Assembly: GCF_001665535.1 (NCBI RefSeq)
Contig: NZ_LZSQ01000086.1
Span: 1 to 64,000, forward strand
Reading direction: 5' to 3'
From: Mycobacterium sp. 852002-51961_SCH5331710
GTDB lineage: Bacteria > Actinomycetota > Actinomycetes > Mycobacteriales > Mycobacteriaceae
Length of the DNA stretch: 64,000 bases
The notes beneath the pieces are model-generated. The model was not told the DNA's origin. It made no database searches and saw only the letters and a list, made by a program, of their open reading frames with translations. Numbering within the stretch: position 1 is the stretch's first letter; every line of letters begins with the position of its first letter. Positions 38,901 through 51,384 of this stretch are shown piece after piece. The position numbers and the translations under genes were made by a program.

Positions 38901-39791
38901 TCACGGCGTCGAGGGTAACGGGCCGCCACGCCCGAACCTCGACAGCGCATCCTGCAGCGCCTCGCGCCACGGTCGCAGCGGAGTGAGCCCGGCCTCGGCG
39001 GAGCGTCGACCCGACAGCGCGGAGTACGGCGGCCGCCGCGCCGGCCGGGCGTCGCTGGTGACGGGTCGCACCCGCTCGGGGTCGGCACCGACGGCCTCGA
39101 ACACCGCCCGTGCCTGGTCATAGCGGCTCGCCTCACCGTCGTTGGCGGCGTGCAGCACCGGTTCACGGATCGCGCCGTCCGCGATCTCCAACAGCGCCAC
39201 GGCGAGGTCACCGGCGTAGGTCGGGGACGCCATCTGGTCGGCCACCGCATCCACCGTGTCGTCACCGGCGGCCTTGCGCCGCATGGCCGCCGCGAAATCG
39301 GTTCCGTCGCCGCCTTCGTACACCCACGAGGTGCGGACGACGTGCGCATTGGGTAGCGCCGCCAGCACCGCCCGCTCACCCTCGAGTTTGGTGCGGCCGT
39401 AGACGTTCACGGGTCCTGTCTCGTCGTCGATCTCATACGGACGGCGCAGTGTGCCGGAGAACACGTAGTCGGTCGAGATGTGAATCAACCGCGTACCGGC
39501 GGATGCGCACGCCCGCGCGAGGTGGGCGGGCCCCGCCACGTTGACGGCGTACGCCCGGTCCTGTTCCGCCTCGGCGTCGTCCACCTGGGTGAACGCGGCG
39601 CAGTTGATCACCACGTCCCCGGGGGCGATGACACGCTCGGCGGCCGCCGCGTCGGTGATGTCGAGTTGCGACGACGTCAGGGCGAGCACCTCGCGACCCT
39701 GCCCGCGGGCCTGACCTGCGAGAACGCGGCCCACCATCCCGCCTGCGCCAGGAATTACGATTCGGGCCGGCTCGGAAAAAGACACGGTCAC
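38901..39791 (-). CDS. rmlD: dTDP-4-dehydrorhamnose reductase
   Basis: This 296-residue extended short-chain reductase makes dTDP-L-rhamnose in the last step of the Rml pathway. It has a GAGGMVG nucleotide loop at the N-terminus, the STDYVFSG motif and the catalytic YGRTK box. I chose the GTG at 39791, giving a length close to the M. tuberculosis protein; another GTG six bases later is possible. It leads the rmlD-wbbL-manC unit and is divergent from lcp1. Confidence 0.94.
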   Translation of the reverse strand: MTVSFSEPARIVIPGAGGMVGRVLAGQARGQGREVLALTSSQLDITDAAAAERVIAPGDVVINCAAFTQVDDAEAEQDRAYAVNVAGPAHLARACASAGTRLIHISTDYVFSGTLRRPYEIDDETGPVNVYGRTKLEGERAVLAALPNAHVVRTSWVYEGGDGTDFAAAMRRKAAGDDTVDAVADQMASPTYAGDLAVALLEIADGAIREPVLHAANDGEASRYDQARAVFEAVGADPERVRPVTSDARPARRPPYSALSGRRSAEAGLTPLRPWREALQDALSRFGRGGPLPSTP

Positions 39792-39852
39792 GAGTCTGGC
39801 ACGCCGAGTAGCGCTACCCGCTCTGTGCCCGTCTCCCCAGTAGCCTGGGCTG

Positions 39853-41322
39853 ATGCCCGGTCGAATGCTTCGTGTCATCGCCGTGTCCGCGGCCTTGGCG
39901 ATCGTGGTCGGTACCGGCGTCGCGTGGGGCAAGATCCGCTCGTTCGAGTCCGGCATCAATCACATCTCGTCGATCGCGCTGGGCGAGGGCGGCGAGGACG
40001 GCGCGATCGACATCCTGCTCGTCGGGCTCGACAGCCGCACCGACGCGCACGGCAATCCCCTGTCCCAGGAGGAGCTGGCCACGCTGCGCGCGGGCGACGA
40101 CGAGTCGACCAACACCGACACCATCATCCTGATTCGCGTGCCGAACAACGGAAAGTCCGCCACCGCCATCTCGATCCCCCGCGACTCCTATGTCGAGGCG
40201 CCGGGTATCGGCAAGATGAAGATCAATGGCGTCTACGGCTCGGAACATCTGGAGAAGATGACCGAGCTCGTCGAGGGCAAGGGAATGGACCCCGCCGATG
40301 CCGAGCCGCAGGCGACCGAGGCCGGCCGCGAGGCCCTGATCAAAACCGTCGCCAACCTCACCGGCGTCACCGTCGACCACTACGCCGAGGTCGGCCTGCT
40401 GGGCTTCGCGTTGATCACCGACGCCCTCGGTGGCGTCAATGTGTGTCTGAAAGAGGCGGTCTACGAACCCCTTTCGGGTGCCGATTTCCCGGCGGGCTGG
40501 CAGAAGCTGAACGGTCCGCAGGCGCTGAGTTTCGTGCGCCAGCGCCACGACCTGCCGCGCGGCGACCTCGACCGGGTGACGCGCCAACAGGCCGTGATGG
40601 CTTCGCTTGCCCACGAGGTGATCTCGGGCAAGACGCTGTCGAGCCCGTCCACCTTGAACCGGCTGCAGGACGCGGTCCAGCGCTCGGTGGTGCTGTCCGA
40701 TGGTTGGGACGTCATGGAATTCGCCGAGCAGCTGCAGAAGTTGGCCGCGGGTAACGTCGCGTTCGCCACCATTCCGGTGCTGCAGGAGAACGGCTGGAGC
40801 GACGACGGCATGCAGAGTGTCGTGCGGGTCGACCCCAGCGAGGTCAAGAGTTGGGTGGAAAGCCTGCTGCACGAGCAGGATCAGGGTAAGACCGAGGAGA
40901 TCGCCTATTCGCCCGACAAGACCACCGTCGAGGTGGTCAACGCCACCGAAGTCAACGGTCTGGCCGCCTCGGTGTCACAGGTGTTGACCAACAAGGGCTT
41001 CAACCCCGGCCCAACGGGCAACCACGAGGGCGATCCGGTGGCCAACAGCCAGGTCCGCGCACCCAAGAGCGACGACCTTGGCGCGCAGGCCGTTTCGGAG
41101 GATCTGGGCGGTTTGGCGATCGTCGAGGACCCGTCGGTGGCGCCCGGCAGCGTGCGGGTGGTGCTCGCCGACGACTACACGGGCCCGGGCTCCGGCCTGG
41201 ACGGTAGCAGCGTTCCGACGCTTGCCGCCGACTCCGTGACCGTGGGGTCGACGGAGACCGCACCGCCGCCGCCGTCGCCGATCCTGACCGCCGGATCCGA
41301 CGATCCCGCGTGCATCAACTAG
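39853..41322 (+). CDS. lcp1: LytR-CpsA-Psr family ligase Lcp1
   Basis: This 489-residue membrane-anchored enzyme attaches arabinogalactan to peptidoglycan (Rv3267 in M. tuberculosis). One N-terminal transmembrane helix (about 7-25) precedes the extracellular LCP domain (about 50-235: LLVGLDSRTD, AISIPRDSYV, FVRQRHDLPRGDLDR), and a LytR_C domain (about 350-440) and a proline-rich tail follow. The ATG lies six bases after a TAGCCT hexamer at 39841-39846, suggesting a leaderless transcript. It faces rmlD, fitting the arabinogalactan theme. Confidence 0.93.
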   Translation: MPGRMLRVIAVSAALAIVVGTGVAWGKIRSFESGINHISSIALGEGGEDGAIDILLVGLDSRTDAHGNPLSQEELATLRAGDDESTNTDTIILIRVPNNGKSATAISIPRDSYVEAPGIGKMKINGVYGSEHLEKMTELVEGKGMDPADAEPQATEAGREALIKTVANLTGVTVDHYAEVGLLGFALITDALGGVNVCLKEAVYEPLSGADFPAGWQKLNGPQALSFVRQRHDLPRGDLDRVTRQQAVMASLAHEVISGKTLSSPSTLNRLQDAVQRSVVLSDGWDVMEFAEQLQKLAAGNVAFATIPVLQENGWSDDGMQSVVRVDPSEVKSWVESLLHEQDQGKTEEIAYSPDKTTVEVVNATEVNGLAASVSQVLTNKGFNPGPTGNHEGDPVANSQVRAPKSDDLGAQAVSEDLGGLAIVEDPSVAPGSVRVVLADDYTGPGSGLDGSSVPTLAADSVTVGSTETAPPPPSPILTAGSDDPACIN

Positions 41323-41323
41323 C

Positions 41324-42046
41324 GTGACTACGCTCAGCGGCGCGATCCTCGACCCGCTCATGGCCTCCGACCCGGCGGGCCCGCGGATCACCTATTACGA
41401 CGACGCCACCGGCGAACGGATCGAGTTGTCGACCGCCACGCTCACGAACTGGGCCGCCAAGACCGCCAACCTGTTACGCGACGAGTTGGGCGCCGGCCCG
41501 TCGACGCGCGTCGCGGTTCTGCTGCCCGCGCACTGGCAGAGCGCCGCGGTGTACTTCGGCATCTGGTGGATCGGCGCCGAGGTGGTGCTCGGTGCCGACG
41601 ACGCGGCCGACGTCGCGCTGTGTATCGCGGACCGGCTGGCCGAGGCCGACGAGATCGTGGGCATGGGCGGCGGAATAGGTGAGGTCGCGGTCCTGTCGCT
41701 GGACCCGTTCGGCAAGCCCGCCGCCGACCTGCCGGTCGGGGTGACCGACTACGCCACCGCCGTTCGGGTCCACGGCGACCAGATCGTTCCCGAGCGCTCC
41801 CCCGGCCCCGCATTGAACGGCCGTGGCGTCGACGACGTGCTCGAAGCGGCCCACGAAGCCGCTGCAGCGCAAGGGATTACGGCTTCCGATCGCGTGCTGT
41901 CCAGCGCCGGCTGGGATACCGCCGACGAGCTCGTCGAGCACCTGCTGGCCCTCTTCGCCGTCGGCGCCTCGCTCGTGCAGGTGGCCAACCCCGATCCCGC
42001 GCTGGCCGATCGGCGCAGGGCGACGGAGAAGGTCACCAAGGGCTGA
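41324..42046 (+). CDS. TIGR03089 family protein
   Basis: This 240-residue protein matches the actinobacterial TIGR03089 family (Rv3268), which looks like an isolated, shortened part of an acyl-AMP synthetase (TNWAAKTANLLRDELG and VAVLLPAHWQSAAVYFG resemble the start of AMP-binding enzymes) without the ATP-binding P-loop. It is unlikely to be a complete ligase. GTG start one base after the lcp1 stop; a large hairpin follows its stop codon. Confidence 0.82.
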   Translation: MTTLSGAILDPLMASDPAGPRITYYDDATGERIELSTATLTNWAAKTANLLRDELGAGPSTRVAVLLPAHWQSAAVYFGIWWIGAEVVLGADDAADVALCIADRLAEADEIVGMGGGIGEVAVLSLDPFGKPAADLPVGVTDYATAVRVHGDQIVPERSPGPALNGRGVDDVLEAAHEAAAAQGITASDRVLSSAGWDTADELVEHLLALFAVGASLVQVANPDPALADRRRATEKVTKG

Positions 42047-42062
42047 CCGTCGCGCCTTCTCT

Positions 42063-42124
42063 CGCGAGCAGACGCAAAACTGCCCATTTCTCGGCGAAAT
42101 GAGGCAGTTTTGCGTCTGCTCGCG
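42063..42124. repeat. Hairpin element, copy 1 (upstream of the multicopper oxidase)
   Basis: Perfect 22-nt arms (42063-42084 and 42103-42124) continue into a 6-bp inner stem (CATTTC/GAAATG) with one bulged base and a 5-base loop. The core is GCGAGCAGACGCAAAACTGC. It is almost the exact reverse complement of copy 2 at 43581-43640. It starts 17 bp after the TIGR03089 stop codon. Confidence 0.9.
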
Positions 42125-42149
42125 GGGCCGTGGTGCCACGCTGAGGAGC

Positions 42150-43574
42150 GTGATCGACCGGCGCGGTTTCCTCGTGCTGTCGGCCGGCGTGGCGGCAGGC
42201 GTCGTGGGCGCGTGTTCGTCGCGTAACGAGCCGGCGCCTGCGGACCGTGGCGACGGGTTCGACATCACGTTCGCCCCCGCGGAGGTGGACGTCGATCTCG
42301 GTGGGGTCGCGGTTCGCACGTGGGCGTATGCCGACGGGGTGCCCGGGCCGGAGATCCGAATCCGCAAGGGCGAGAGGATGCGCGCGCAGCTGAACAACAG
42401 ACTGCCCGCACCAACCACCATTCACTGGCACGGCCTCGCGATACCCAACCCGATGGACGGCGTGCCCGTGCTGACGCAGCCCGCAGTGCCCGCGGGCGAG
42501 TCGTTCACCTACGACTTCGTCGTGCCCGACGCCGGGACCTACTGGTATCACTCCCACGAGGGCACCCAACTCGACCGCGGCCTCTACGGTCCGCTGATCA
42601 TCGAGGATGCCGCCGACGGCGCCGACTACGACGATGAACTCGTCATCGTGCTCGACGACTGGGTCGACGGCACCGGGCGCACACCCGACCAGGTGCTGGC
42701 CGACCTGAACAGGGCAGGCATGGCGCCGATGCCGAACGTCCCGGACGCCGGCATCACCCCGGCCACACCGCTCGGCGACGACGGCGGCGACGTCACCTAC
42801 CCCTACTACCTCGTCAACGGCCGGGTGGCCGTCGACCCGCATGTGGTCGATTACCGTGCCGGACAACGTATCCGGCTGCGGATCATCAACGCCGGGTCGG
42901 ACACCGCGTTCCAGGTCGGCGTGCCCGGCCACCCGCTGCGGGTTATCGCCACCGATGGGTTCCCGGTCGAGACCAGGCAGGTCGATTCGGTCATCCTCGG
43001 AATGGGTGAACGTGCCGACGCGATCGTCACGCTGCAGGCGTCGGCTCCCGTCGTCGCCGCGGCGCATCGCAAGGACGGCTACGCCCGGCTCAACATGCGC
43101 GTCGACAAGAAGGCCGGCCCAGCCGGCATCGAGGACTACGTCGCGACGCTGCGCAGGCGCGCTCCGCTCGACACCGCGACGCTGGCGGCCGCACCGGAGG
43201 TGAACCTGCCCGCCGGCGCCCCACAGCAGGTCATCGACATGCGGCTCGCCGGTCCGGTGGACGGCTACACGTGGACGATCAACGGACGTCGCTACGATCC
43301 GCCCCGCGACGGATACGCGGTGACGCGCGACCAACGCGTGCGCATCCGCTACGTCAACGAGTCGAAGATGTTCCACCCCATGCACTTACACGGGCACACG
43401 TTCCAAGTGATGGGGCCCGGTGGGCCGCTGGCCCGCAAAGACACGGTGCTCGTCGCACCGCTGCGCACCGTCGAGATCGACTTCGACACCGACAACCCCG
43501 GTCGGTGGATCACCCACTGCCACAACACGTATCACCTCGAAGCGGGCATGGCCACGTTTATCGAGTACACCTGA
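42150..43574 (+). CDS. Multicopper oxidase (MmcO-like), Tat/lipoprotein exported
   Basis: This 474-residue exported copper oxidase resembles mycobacterial MmcO (Rv0846c), which protects against copper. A twin-arginine signal (DRRGFLVLS) leads to a lipobox VVGAC at about residues 18-22. All copper motifs are present: HWHGLA, WYHSHEG, HPMHLHGHTF and HCHNTYHLEAGM, the last with the type 1 copper cysteine and axial methionine. Start is the GTG at 42150; the nearby GAGGAG is too close, so initiation is uncertain by a few codons. The gene stands alone and is bracketed by two inverted hairpin copies. Confidence 0.9.
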   Translation: MIDRRGFLVLSAGVAAGVVGACSSRNEPAPADRGDGFDITFAPAEVDVDLGGVAVRTWAYADGVPGPEIRIRKGERMRAQLNNRLPAPTTIHWHGLAIPNPMDGVPVLTQPAVPAGESFTYDFVVPDAGTYWYHSHEGTQLDRGLYGPLIIEDAADGADYDDELVIVLDDWVDGTGRTPDQVLADLNRAGMAPMPNVPDAGITPATPLGDDGGDVTYPYYLVNGRVAVDPHVVDYRAGQRIRLRIINAGSDTAFQVGVPGHPLRVIATDGFPVETRQVDSVILGMGERADAIVTLQASAPVVAAAHRKDGYARLNMRVDKKAGPAGIEDYVATLRRRAPLDTATLAAAPEVNLPAGAPQQVIDMRLAGPVDGYTWTINGRRYDPPRDGYAVTRDQRVRIRYVNESKMFHPMHLHGHTFQVMGPGGPLARKDTVLVAPLRTVEIDFDTDNPGRWITHCHNTYHLEAGMATFIEYT

Positions 43575-43580
43575 ACCCCG

Positions 43581-43640
43581 GCGAGCAGACGCAAAACTGC
43601 CTCATTTCGCCAAGAAATGGGCAGTTTTGCGTCTGCTCGC
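43581..43640. repeat. Hairpin element, copy 2 (downstream of the multicopper oxidase)
   Basis: Perfect 21-nt arms (43581-43601 and 43620-43640) enclose a 6-bp inner stem with a bulged T and the loop GCCAA. The reverse complement of copy 1 differs from it by a single loop base. It lies six bases after the oxidase stop codon and 20 bases from the fadE25 stop, so it can also terminate both. Confidence 0.9.
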
Positions 43641-43660
43641 GGAAGAAAGGGAGGGGGCTA

Positions 43661-44824
43661 CTACTTCAGCAGGGCGCGCGACATCACCACGCGCTGAATC
43701 TGGTTGGTGCCCTCGTAGATCTGAGTGATCTTGGCGTCGCGCATGTACCGCTCGACGGGGAAGTCGGTGGTGTAGCCGTAGCCGCCGAACAACTGCACGG
43801 CGTTGGTGGTCACCTCCATCGCGACGTCGGAGGCCAAACACTTCGACGCCGAGGAGATGAACCCGAGGTCGGGCTCGCCGCGTTCGGCGCGAGCAGCCGC
43901 GGAATACACGGTCAACCGGGCGGCCTCGATCTTCATCGCCATGTCGGCGAGCATGAACTGCACGGCTTGGAAGTCGCCGATCGGCTTGCCGAACTGCTTG
44001 CGCTCCTTGACATATGCGATCGAGGCGTCGAGTGCGCCCTGCGCGATGCCGACCGCCTGCGCGCCGATCGTCGGGCGGGTGTGGTCCAGGGTGGCGAGCG
44101 CGGTCTTGAACCCGGTGCCCTCGTCGCCGATGATCCGGTCGGCCGGGATCCGGCAGTCCTCGAAGTACAACTCGGTGGTGGGCGATCCCTTGATACCCAT
44201 CTTCTTCTCCTTGGCGCCGATGGAGAAGCCGGGGTCGTCCTTGTGCACAATGAACGCCGAGATGCCGTTGGCCTTCTTGTCCGGGTCGGTGACCGCCATC
44301 ACCGTGTACCAGGTCGACTGGCCGCCGTTGGAGATCCAGCACTTGGCGCCGTTGAGCACCCACTCGTCGCCCTCCCGGCGGGCCCTGGTGCGCATCGAAG
44401 CGGCGTCGCTGCCCGCCTCGCGCTCCGAGAGTGCGTAGGAGGCGACGGCCTCACCCGCGGCGATCGAGGGCAGCACCTGCTTCTTCAGTTCCTCGCTGCC
44501 GCGCAGCAGCAGCCCCATGGTGCCGAGCTTGTTGCAGATCGGGATCAGCGACGACGACGCGCAGACCCTGGCGACCTCTTCGATCACGATGCAGGCCGCG
44601 ATCGAATCGCCGCCCTGACCGCCGTACTCCTCGGGGATGTGGATGGCGGCCATGCCGGAAGCTGTCAGCGCCGCAAGCGCCTCGTCGGTGTAGCGCGCCT
44701 TCTCGTCGACGTCGGCGGCGTGCGGGGCGATCTCCTTCTCACAGAGGTCGCGCAGCACCGCGCGCAGTTCGTTGTGCTCGTCGGAGAGCTGAAAGAGGTC
44801 GAATGACGGGTTGCCGATGGCCAT
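43661..44824 (-). CDS. fadE25: Acyl-CoA dehydrogenase FadE25
   Basis: This 387-residue FAD enzyme carries out the first oxidation of fatty acyl-CoA beta-oxidation. Typical motifs are ALSEREAGSDAASM and WISNGG in the FAD/substrate region and the catalytic glutamate in QIYEGTNQIQR near the C-terminus. It is one of the best conserved FadE proteins of mycobacteria (Rv3274c). It is downstream of purE-purK on the same strand with a 52-bp gap. Confidence 0.95.
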   Translation of the reverse strand: MAIGNPSFDLFQLSDEHNELRAVLRDLCEKEIAPHAADVDEKARYTDEALAALTASGMAAIHIPEEYGGQGGDSIAACIVIEEVARVCASSSLIPICNKLGTMGLLLRGSEELKKQVLPSIAAGEAVASYALSEREAGSDAASMRTRARREGDEWVLNGAKCWISNGGQSTWYTVMAVTDPDKKANGISAFIVHKDDPGFSIGAKEKKMGIKGSPTTELYFEDCRIPADRIIGDEGTGFKTALATLDHTRPTIGAQAVGIAQGALDASIAYVKERKQFGKPIGDFQAVQFMLADMAMKIEAARLTVYSAAARAERGEPDLGFISSASKCLASDVAMEVTTNAVQLFGGYGYTTDFPVERYMRDAKITQIYEGTNQIQRVVMSRALLK

Positions 44825-44876
44825 GAAAACTCCTTGCTACTCGCCGGTAACCCTACTCTCGCGGGCCCCGGTCGAC

Positions 44877-45389
44877 CTATTCGCCGAGTAGGCGGTCCCG
44901 CAGCGCCGCGTCCTTCTGCAGCACCGTGTCGTGCAGGTCGGCCTGGAAACGCACGACCCGCTCGCGCAGGGCGGCGTCGGCCGCTCCCAGGATCCGCACC
45001 GCCAACAACCCCGCGTTGCGGGCCCCGCCGATCGACACCGTGGCCACCGGGACCCCGGCGGGCATCTGCACGATCGACAGCAGCGAGTCCAGGCCGTCGA
45101 GCTTGGCCAGCGGCACCGGCACGCCGATCACGGGCAGTGGGGTCGCCGAAGCCACCATGCCGGGCAGGTGCGCCGCCCCGCCCGCGCCGGCGATGATCAC
45201 CTCGATGCCGCGGTCGGCCGCGCCCTGGGCGTATTCGAGCATGCGGACCGGCGTGCGGTGTGCGGAGACGACGCCGACCTCGAAAGGCACCTCGAACTCG
45301 GCCAGCGCGTGGGCGGCATCCTCCATCACCGACCAGTCGCTGTCGCTACCCATGATCAGGCCGACGCGCGGCGCAGGAGCGCTACTCAT
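44877..45389 (-). CDS. purE: N5-carboxyaminoimidazole ribonucleotide mutase
   Basis: This 170-residue class I PurE converts N5-CAIR to CAIR in purine synthesis. The GSDSDW motif at the N-terminus, VVSAHRTP and the [14 protein letters not shown] loop are the active-site signatures. It overlaps purK by eight bases, so the two are translated from one message. Confidence 0.96.
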   Translation of the reverse strand: MSSAPAPRVGLIMGSDSDWSVMEDAAHALAEFEVPFEVGVVSAHRTPVRMLEYAQGAADRGIEVIIAGAGGAAHLPGMVASATPLPVIGVPVPLAKLDGLDSLLSIVQMPAGVPVATVSIGGARNAGLLAVRILGAADAALRERVVRFQADLHDTVLQKDAALRDRLLGE

Positions 45390-46608
45390 GTGGGTCCCAT
45401 CCGTCCGTCCATTCCGCGTGCGACAACCAGTGTGCCGCCCTCACCGCGCGCTCGCGCACATCGGCGACGTACGCGTCGTCGTCCAGCGAGCCCGTCGCCT
45501 CGCCGAGCACGTTGACGTGGCCGATCTTTCGGCCCGGCCGCTCGGCCTTCCCGTACAGATGGACCTTGGCGTCGGGCATCCGCGCGAACAGGTGATGCAG
45601 CCTCTCGTCCATCGTCATCGCCGGGGCCTCTTGCGCGCCAAGGACATTGGCCATGACGGTGACCGGAGCGATCGGCGCGGTGTCGCCCAGCGGATAGTCG
45701 AGCACCGCGCGCAGGTGCTGTTCGAACTGGCCGGTGTACGCACCGTCCATGGTCCAGTGCCCTGAGTTGTGCGGTCGCATCGCGAGCTCGTTGACCAGCA
45801 GCGCGCCGTCGACGGTTTCGAACAGCTCGACGGCCAACACGCCGACGACGCCGAGCTCAGCAGCCAGCTTCAGTCCCAATTGGCCTGCCGCCGCACGCAA
45901 TTCGTCGTCCAGGCCCGGCGCGGGTGCGATCACCTCGACGCAGATGCCGTCGCGCTGCACGGTCTCCACCACCGGCCACGCGGCGCCCTGCCCGAACGGC
46001 GAACGCGCCACCAGGGCAGCCAGTTCGCGCCGCATCGCGACCTTCTCCTCGACCAGGACCTGCGCCCCGCCGTCCAGATACCGCTGCGCGGCGTCGCGCG
46101 CCTCGGCGACGTCCGCGGCCAGCGTGACTCCGCGCCCGTCGTAGCCGCCGCGCACGGTCTTGACGACGACCGGGCCGCCGACCCGCTCGGCGAACGCGTC
46201 GACGTCAGCCAGCTCCTCGACCGCCGCGAATCGCGGCACCGGCGCGCCGAGCGCCTCCAGCCTGCGGCGCATGACCAGCTTGTCCTGGGCGTGCACCAGC
46301 GCCGACGGCGGCGGTGCCACGTTGGCGCCCTCGGCGAGCAGCTTCTCCAGAAGCTCGGTCGGCACGTGTTCGTGGTCGAAAGTCAGCGCATCGGCGCCGG
46401 CGGCGACGCGGCGCAGCGCGTCGAGATCGGTGTGTGTGCCCAGCACCACATCGGGGCTGACCTGCGCGGCCGGGTCACCGGCATCGACCGCGAGCACACG
46501 CAGCGTCTGGCCGAGCGCGATCGCGGCCTGATGGGTCATCCGGGCCAGCTGACCACCGCCGACCATGGCGACCACCGGGGGTCCTTTGGGGTTCTGCGAC
46601 ACGTCCAC
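45382..46608 (-). CDS. purK: N5-carboxyaminoimidazole ribonucleotide synthase
   Basis: This 408-residue ATP-grasp enzyme makes N5-CAIR from AIR, bicarbonate and ATP. The N-terminus carries the GGGQLARM motif; the ATP-grasp core includes [14 protein letters not shown] and the metal-binding [14 protein letters not shown]. It begins the purK-purE unit and is divergent from the GtrA-like gene with about 97 bp between starts. Confidence 0.95.
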   Translation of the reverse strand: MDVSQNPKGPPVVAMVGGGQLARMTHQAAIALGQTLRVLAVDAGDPAAQVSPDVVLGTHTDLDALRRVAAGADALTFDHEHVPTELLEKLLAEGANVAPPPSALVHAQDKLVMRRRLEALGAPVPRFAAVEELADVDAFAERVGGPVVVKTVRGGYDGRGVTLAADVAEARDAAQRYLDGGAQVLVEEKVAMRRELAALVARSPFGQGAAWPVVETVQRDGICVEVIAPAPGLDDELRAAAGQLGLKLAAELGVVGVLAVELFETVDGALLVNELAMRPHNSGHWTMDGAYTGQFEQHLRAVLDYPLGDTAPIAPVTVMANVLGAQEAPAMTMDERLHHLFARMPDAKVHLYGKAERPGRKIGHVNVLGEATGSLDDDAYVADVRERAVRAAHWLSHAEWTDGWDPHE

Positions 46609-46705
46609 ATGGTGTCATGACGACCGGTCCGGGTCGGCCCCCGCGTACCCACCGCGACCTGCATGGGTACACGTAGGCTGCCGGATTTACGTACACTGCC
46701 CTGTT

Positions 46706-47383
46706 GTGTCCTTTACCGATGCGACGATCGCGCGGCTGCCGAAACCGGTACGGCCGTACTTCGAGCGGCATCACGAACTCATCAAGTTCGCGATAGTCGG
46801 CGCGACGACGTTCATCATCGACACGTCCGTCTTCTACACGCTCAAGCTCACGGTGCTCGAGCCCAAGCCGGTCACGGCGAAGATCATCGCGGGCATTGTC
46901 GCGGTGATCGCGTCCTACATCCTCAACCGCGAGTGGAGCTTCCGCGACCGCGGCGGCCGCGAGCGTCATCACGAGGCGCTGCTGTTCTTCGGCTTCTCCG
47001 GCGTCGGCGTGCTGTTGAGCATGGCCCCGCTGTGGTTCTCCAGCTACGTGCTGATGCTGCGGGTGCCCGAGGTCAGCCTGACCGTCGAGAACATCGCCGA
47101 CTTCATCGCCGCCTACATCATCGGCAACCTGCTGCAGATGGCGTTCCGGTTCTGGGCGTTCCGGCGCTGGGTGTTCCCCGACGAGTTCGGCCGCAACCCC
47201 GACAAGGCGGTCGAGTCGCTCACCGCGGGCGGGCTCGCCGAGCTCATGGAGGACCACCACGAGCACGTCGATCACGTCGACGGCGAGGGCAACGTCACGC
47301 CGCTGCGCCGGCCCGGCCGACACGCCGGCAAGGTTGCTCAGCTGGGCGACTCCTCCGAGCCCAGGGTGTCGAAGACCTCGTGA
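46706..47383 (+). CDS. GtrA-like family membrane protein
   Basis: This 225-residue protein has four hydrophobic helices (about residues 20-150) of the GtrA/DPMS type, which are implicated in flipping or binding polyprenyl-linked sugars, followed by an acidic, histidine-rich soluble tail. It resembles Rv3277. I chose the GTG at 46706 because a TACACT -10 hexamer ends eight bases upstream; a longer frame back to 46565 would overlap the purK start. Its 3' end overlaps the convergent PH-domain gene by 46 bases. Confidence 0.85.
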   Translation: MSFTDATIARLPKPVRPYFERHHELIKFAIVGATTFIIDTSVFYTLKLTVLEPKPVTAKIIAGIVAVIASYILNREWSFRDRGGRERHHEALLFFGFSGVGVLLSMAPLWFSSYVLMLRVPEVSLTVENIADFIAAYIIGNLLQMAFRFWAFRRWVFPDEFGRNPDKAVESLTAGGLAELMEDHHEHVDHVDGEGNVTPLRRPGRHAGKVAQLGDSSEPRVSKTS

Positions 47384-47856
47384 TACAGCAGCGAGTGGAC
47401 GTGCTCCACTCGCGGGATGTCGTGGAACTCGAGCGGGTCCTGCGCCGCTGACTCGATGATCAACGTGCCGGTTCGCAAGATGCGGTCCAGCAGCGCGTGC
47501 CGGAACTCGACGCTGTTGATCCGGGCCAGCGGGATGTCGATGCCCGACCGGGTCAACACGCCGTGGCGGAACATGACGCGACGATCGGTGATCACGAAGT
47601 GCGTGGTCCACCAGTTCAGGAACGGCCACAGCGTCAGCCATCCGACGATGATCAGCCAGATCGCGGCGATCACGATCAGCACGACGTTGCGGGCGGTCTG
47701 GTCCCAGCCGGTGCTGTTGACGTAGCCGCCGCCGAACGCGGCCAACGCCGTGACAACGAGCAGGATCAGGACCGGCCCGATGAGCCGCTTCCAGTGCGGA
47801 TGGCGGTGCAGCACCACCTGCTCGTCGGACGCGAGCACGTTATCCGGGTAACCCAT
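47338..47856 (-). CDS. PH-domain membrane protein (bPH2 type)
   Basis: This 172-residue protein has two membrane helices (about 25-47 and 56-78) followed by a bacterial PH domain (THFVITDRRVMFRHGVLTRSG onward). It resembles Rv3278c, of unknown role. It lies 20 bp after birA on the same strand. The last 46 bases run antisense into the GtrA-like coding end, an unusual tail-to-tail overlap. Confidence 0.86.
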   Translation of the reverse strand: MGYPDNVLASDEQVVLHRHPHWKRLIGPVLILLVVTALAAFGGGYVNSTGWDQTARNVVLIVIAAIWLIIVGWLTLWPFLNWWTTHFVITDRRVMFRHGVLTRSGIDIPLARINSVEFRHALLDRILRTGTLIIESAAQDPLEFHDIPRVEHVHSLLYHEVFDTLGSEESPS

Positions 47857-47876
47857 GCGATGACTTTAGGACGAAA

Positions 47877-50705
<2,829 letters not shown>

Positions 50706-50709
<4 letters not shown>

Positions 50710-51347
50710 CGCGCGTCGTCCTCGGTTCGGCCTCCTCCGGCCGCCGAAAAGTGTTGCGGCAAGCCGGAATCGATCCGCTGATCGTGGTCTCCGGGGTCGA
50801 CGAGGACGCCGTCATCGCCGACCTCGGCCCGGCGGCGACGCCTGCGGAGGTGACGGTCGCGCTCGCGACGGCCAAGGCCGACGCCGTCGTCGCCGACCTC
50901 GATCCCGCCGTCGGCACGGACTGCGTCGTGATCGGGTGCGACTCCATGCTGCTGCGCGACGGCGCGTTGGTCGGCAAGCCGGCCTCGCCCGAGACGGCGC
51001 TGGCCGACTGGCGCCAGATGGCGGGCAACTCCGGCCGGCTGTACACCGGACACTGCGTGATTCGGCTGCGCGACAACGAGATTGCTTGCCGACTGGCCGA
51101 GGCCACCTCCACCACGGTGCACTTCGCGACACCGTCAGACGTCGATCTCGAGGCTTACGTCGCCAGCGGGGAGCCGACCGCGGTGGCCGGCGGCTTCACC
51201 CTCGACGGTTTGGGCGGCTGGTTCGTCGACGGCGTCGAGGGCGACCCCTCGTCGGTGATCGGCATCGGCCTACCGCTGGTCCGCGGCATGTTCGAGCGGG
51301 CCGGACTGTCGCTGGCCGACCTCTGGCGCGACAACCCGGTCACCTGA
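50706..51347 (+). CDS. maf: Maf family nucleotide pyrophosphatase
   Basis: This 213-residue protein hydrolyses non-canonical or modified nucleoside triphosphates. The N-terminal [16 protein letters not shown] and the following GVDEDA motif fit Maf, as does the central [10 protein letters not shown]. It is translationally coupled to accE5 (ATGA) and corresponds to Rv3282. Confidence 0.94.
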
Positions 51348-51384
51348 TCCCACGGGATACGCGTGCCTCGGTAGGCTCGGGTTT

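Noticed and set aside
42030..43660. Insertion sequence around the multicopper oxidase
   Set aside because: No transposase is present and the flanking hairpins are not terminal inverted repeats of a known IS; they are reported as hairpin elements instead.
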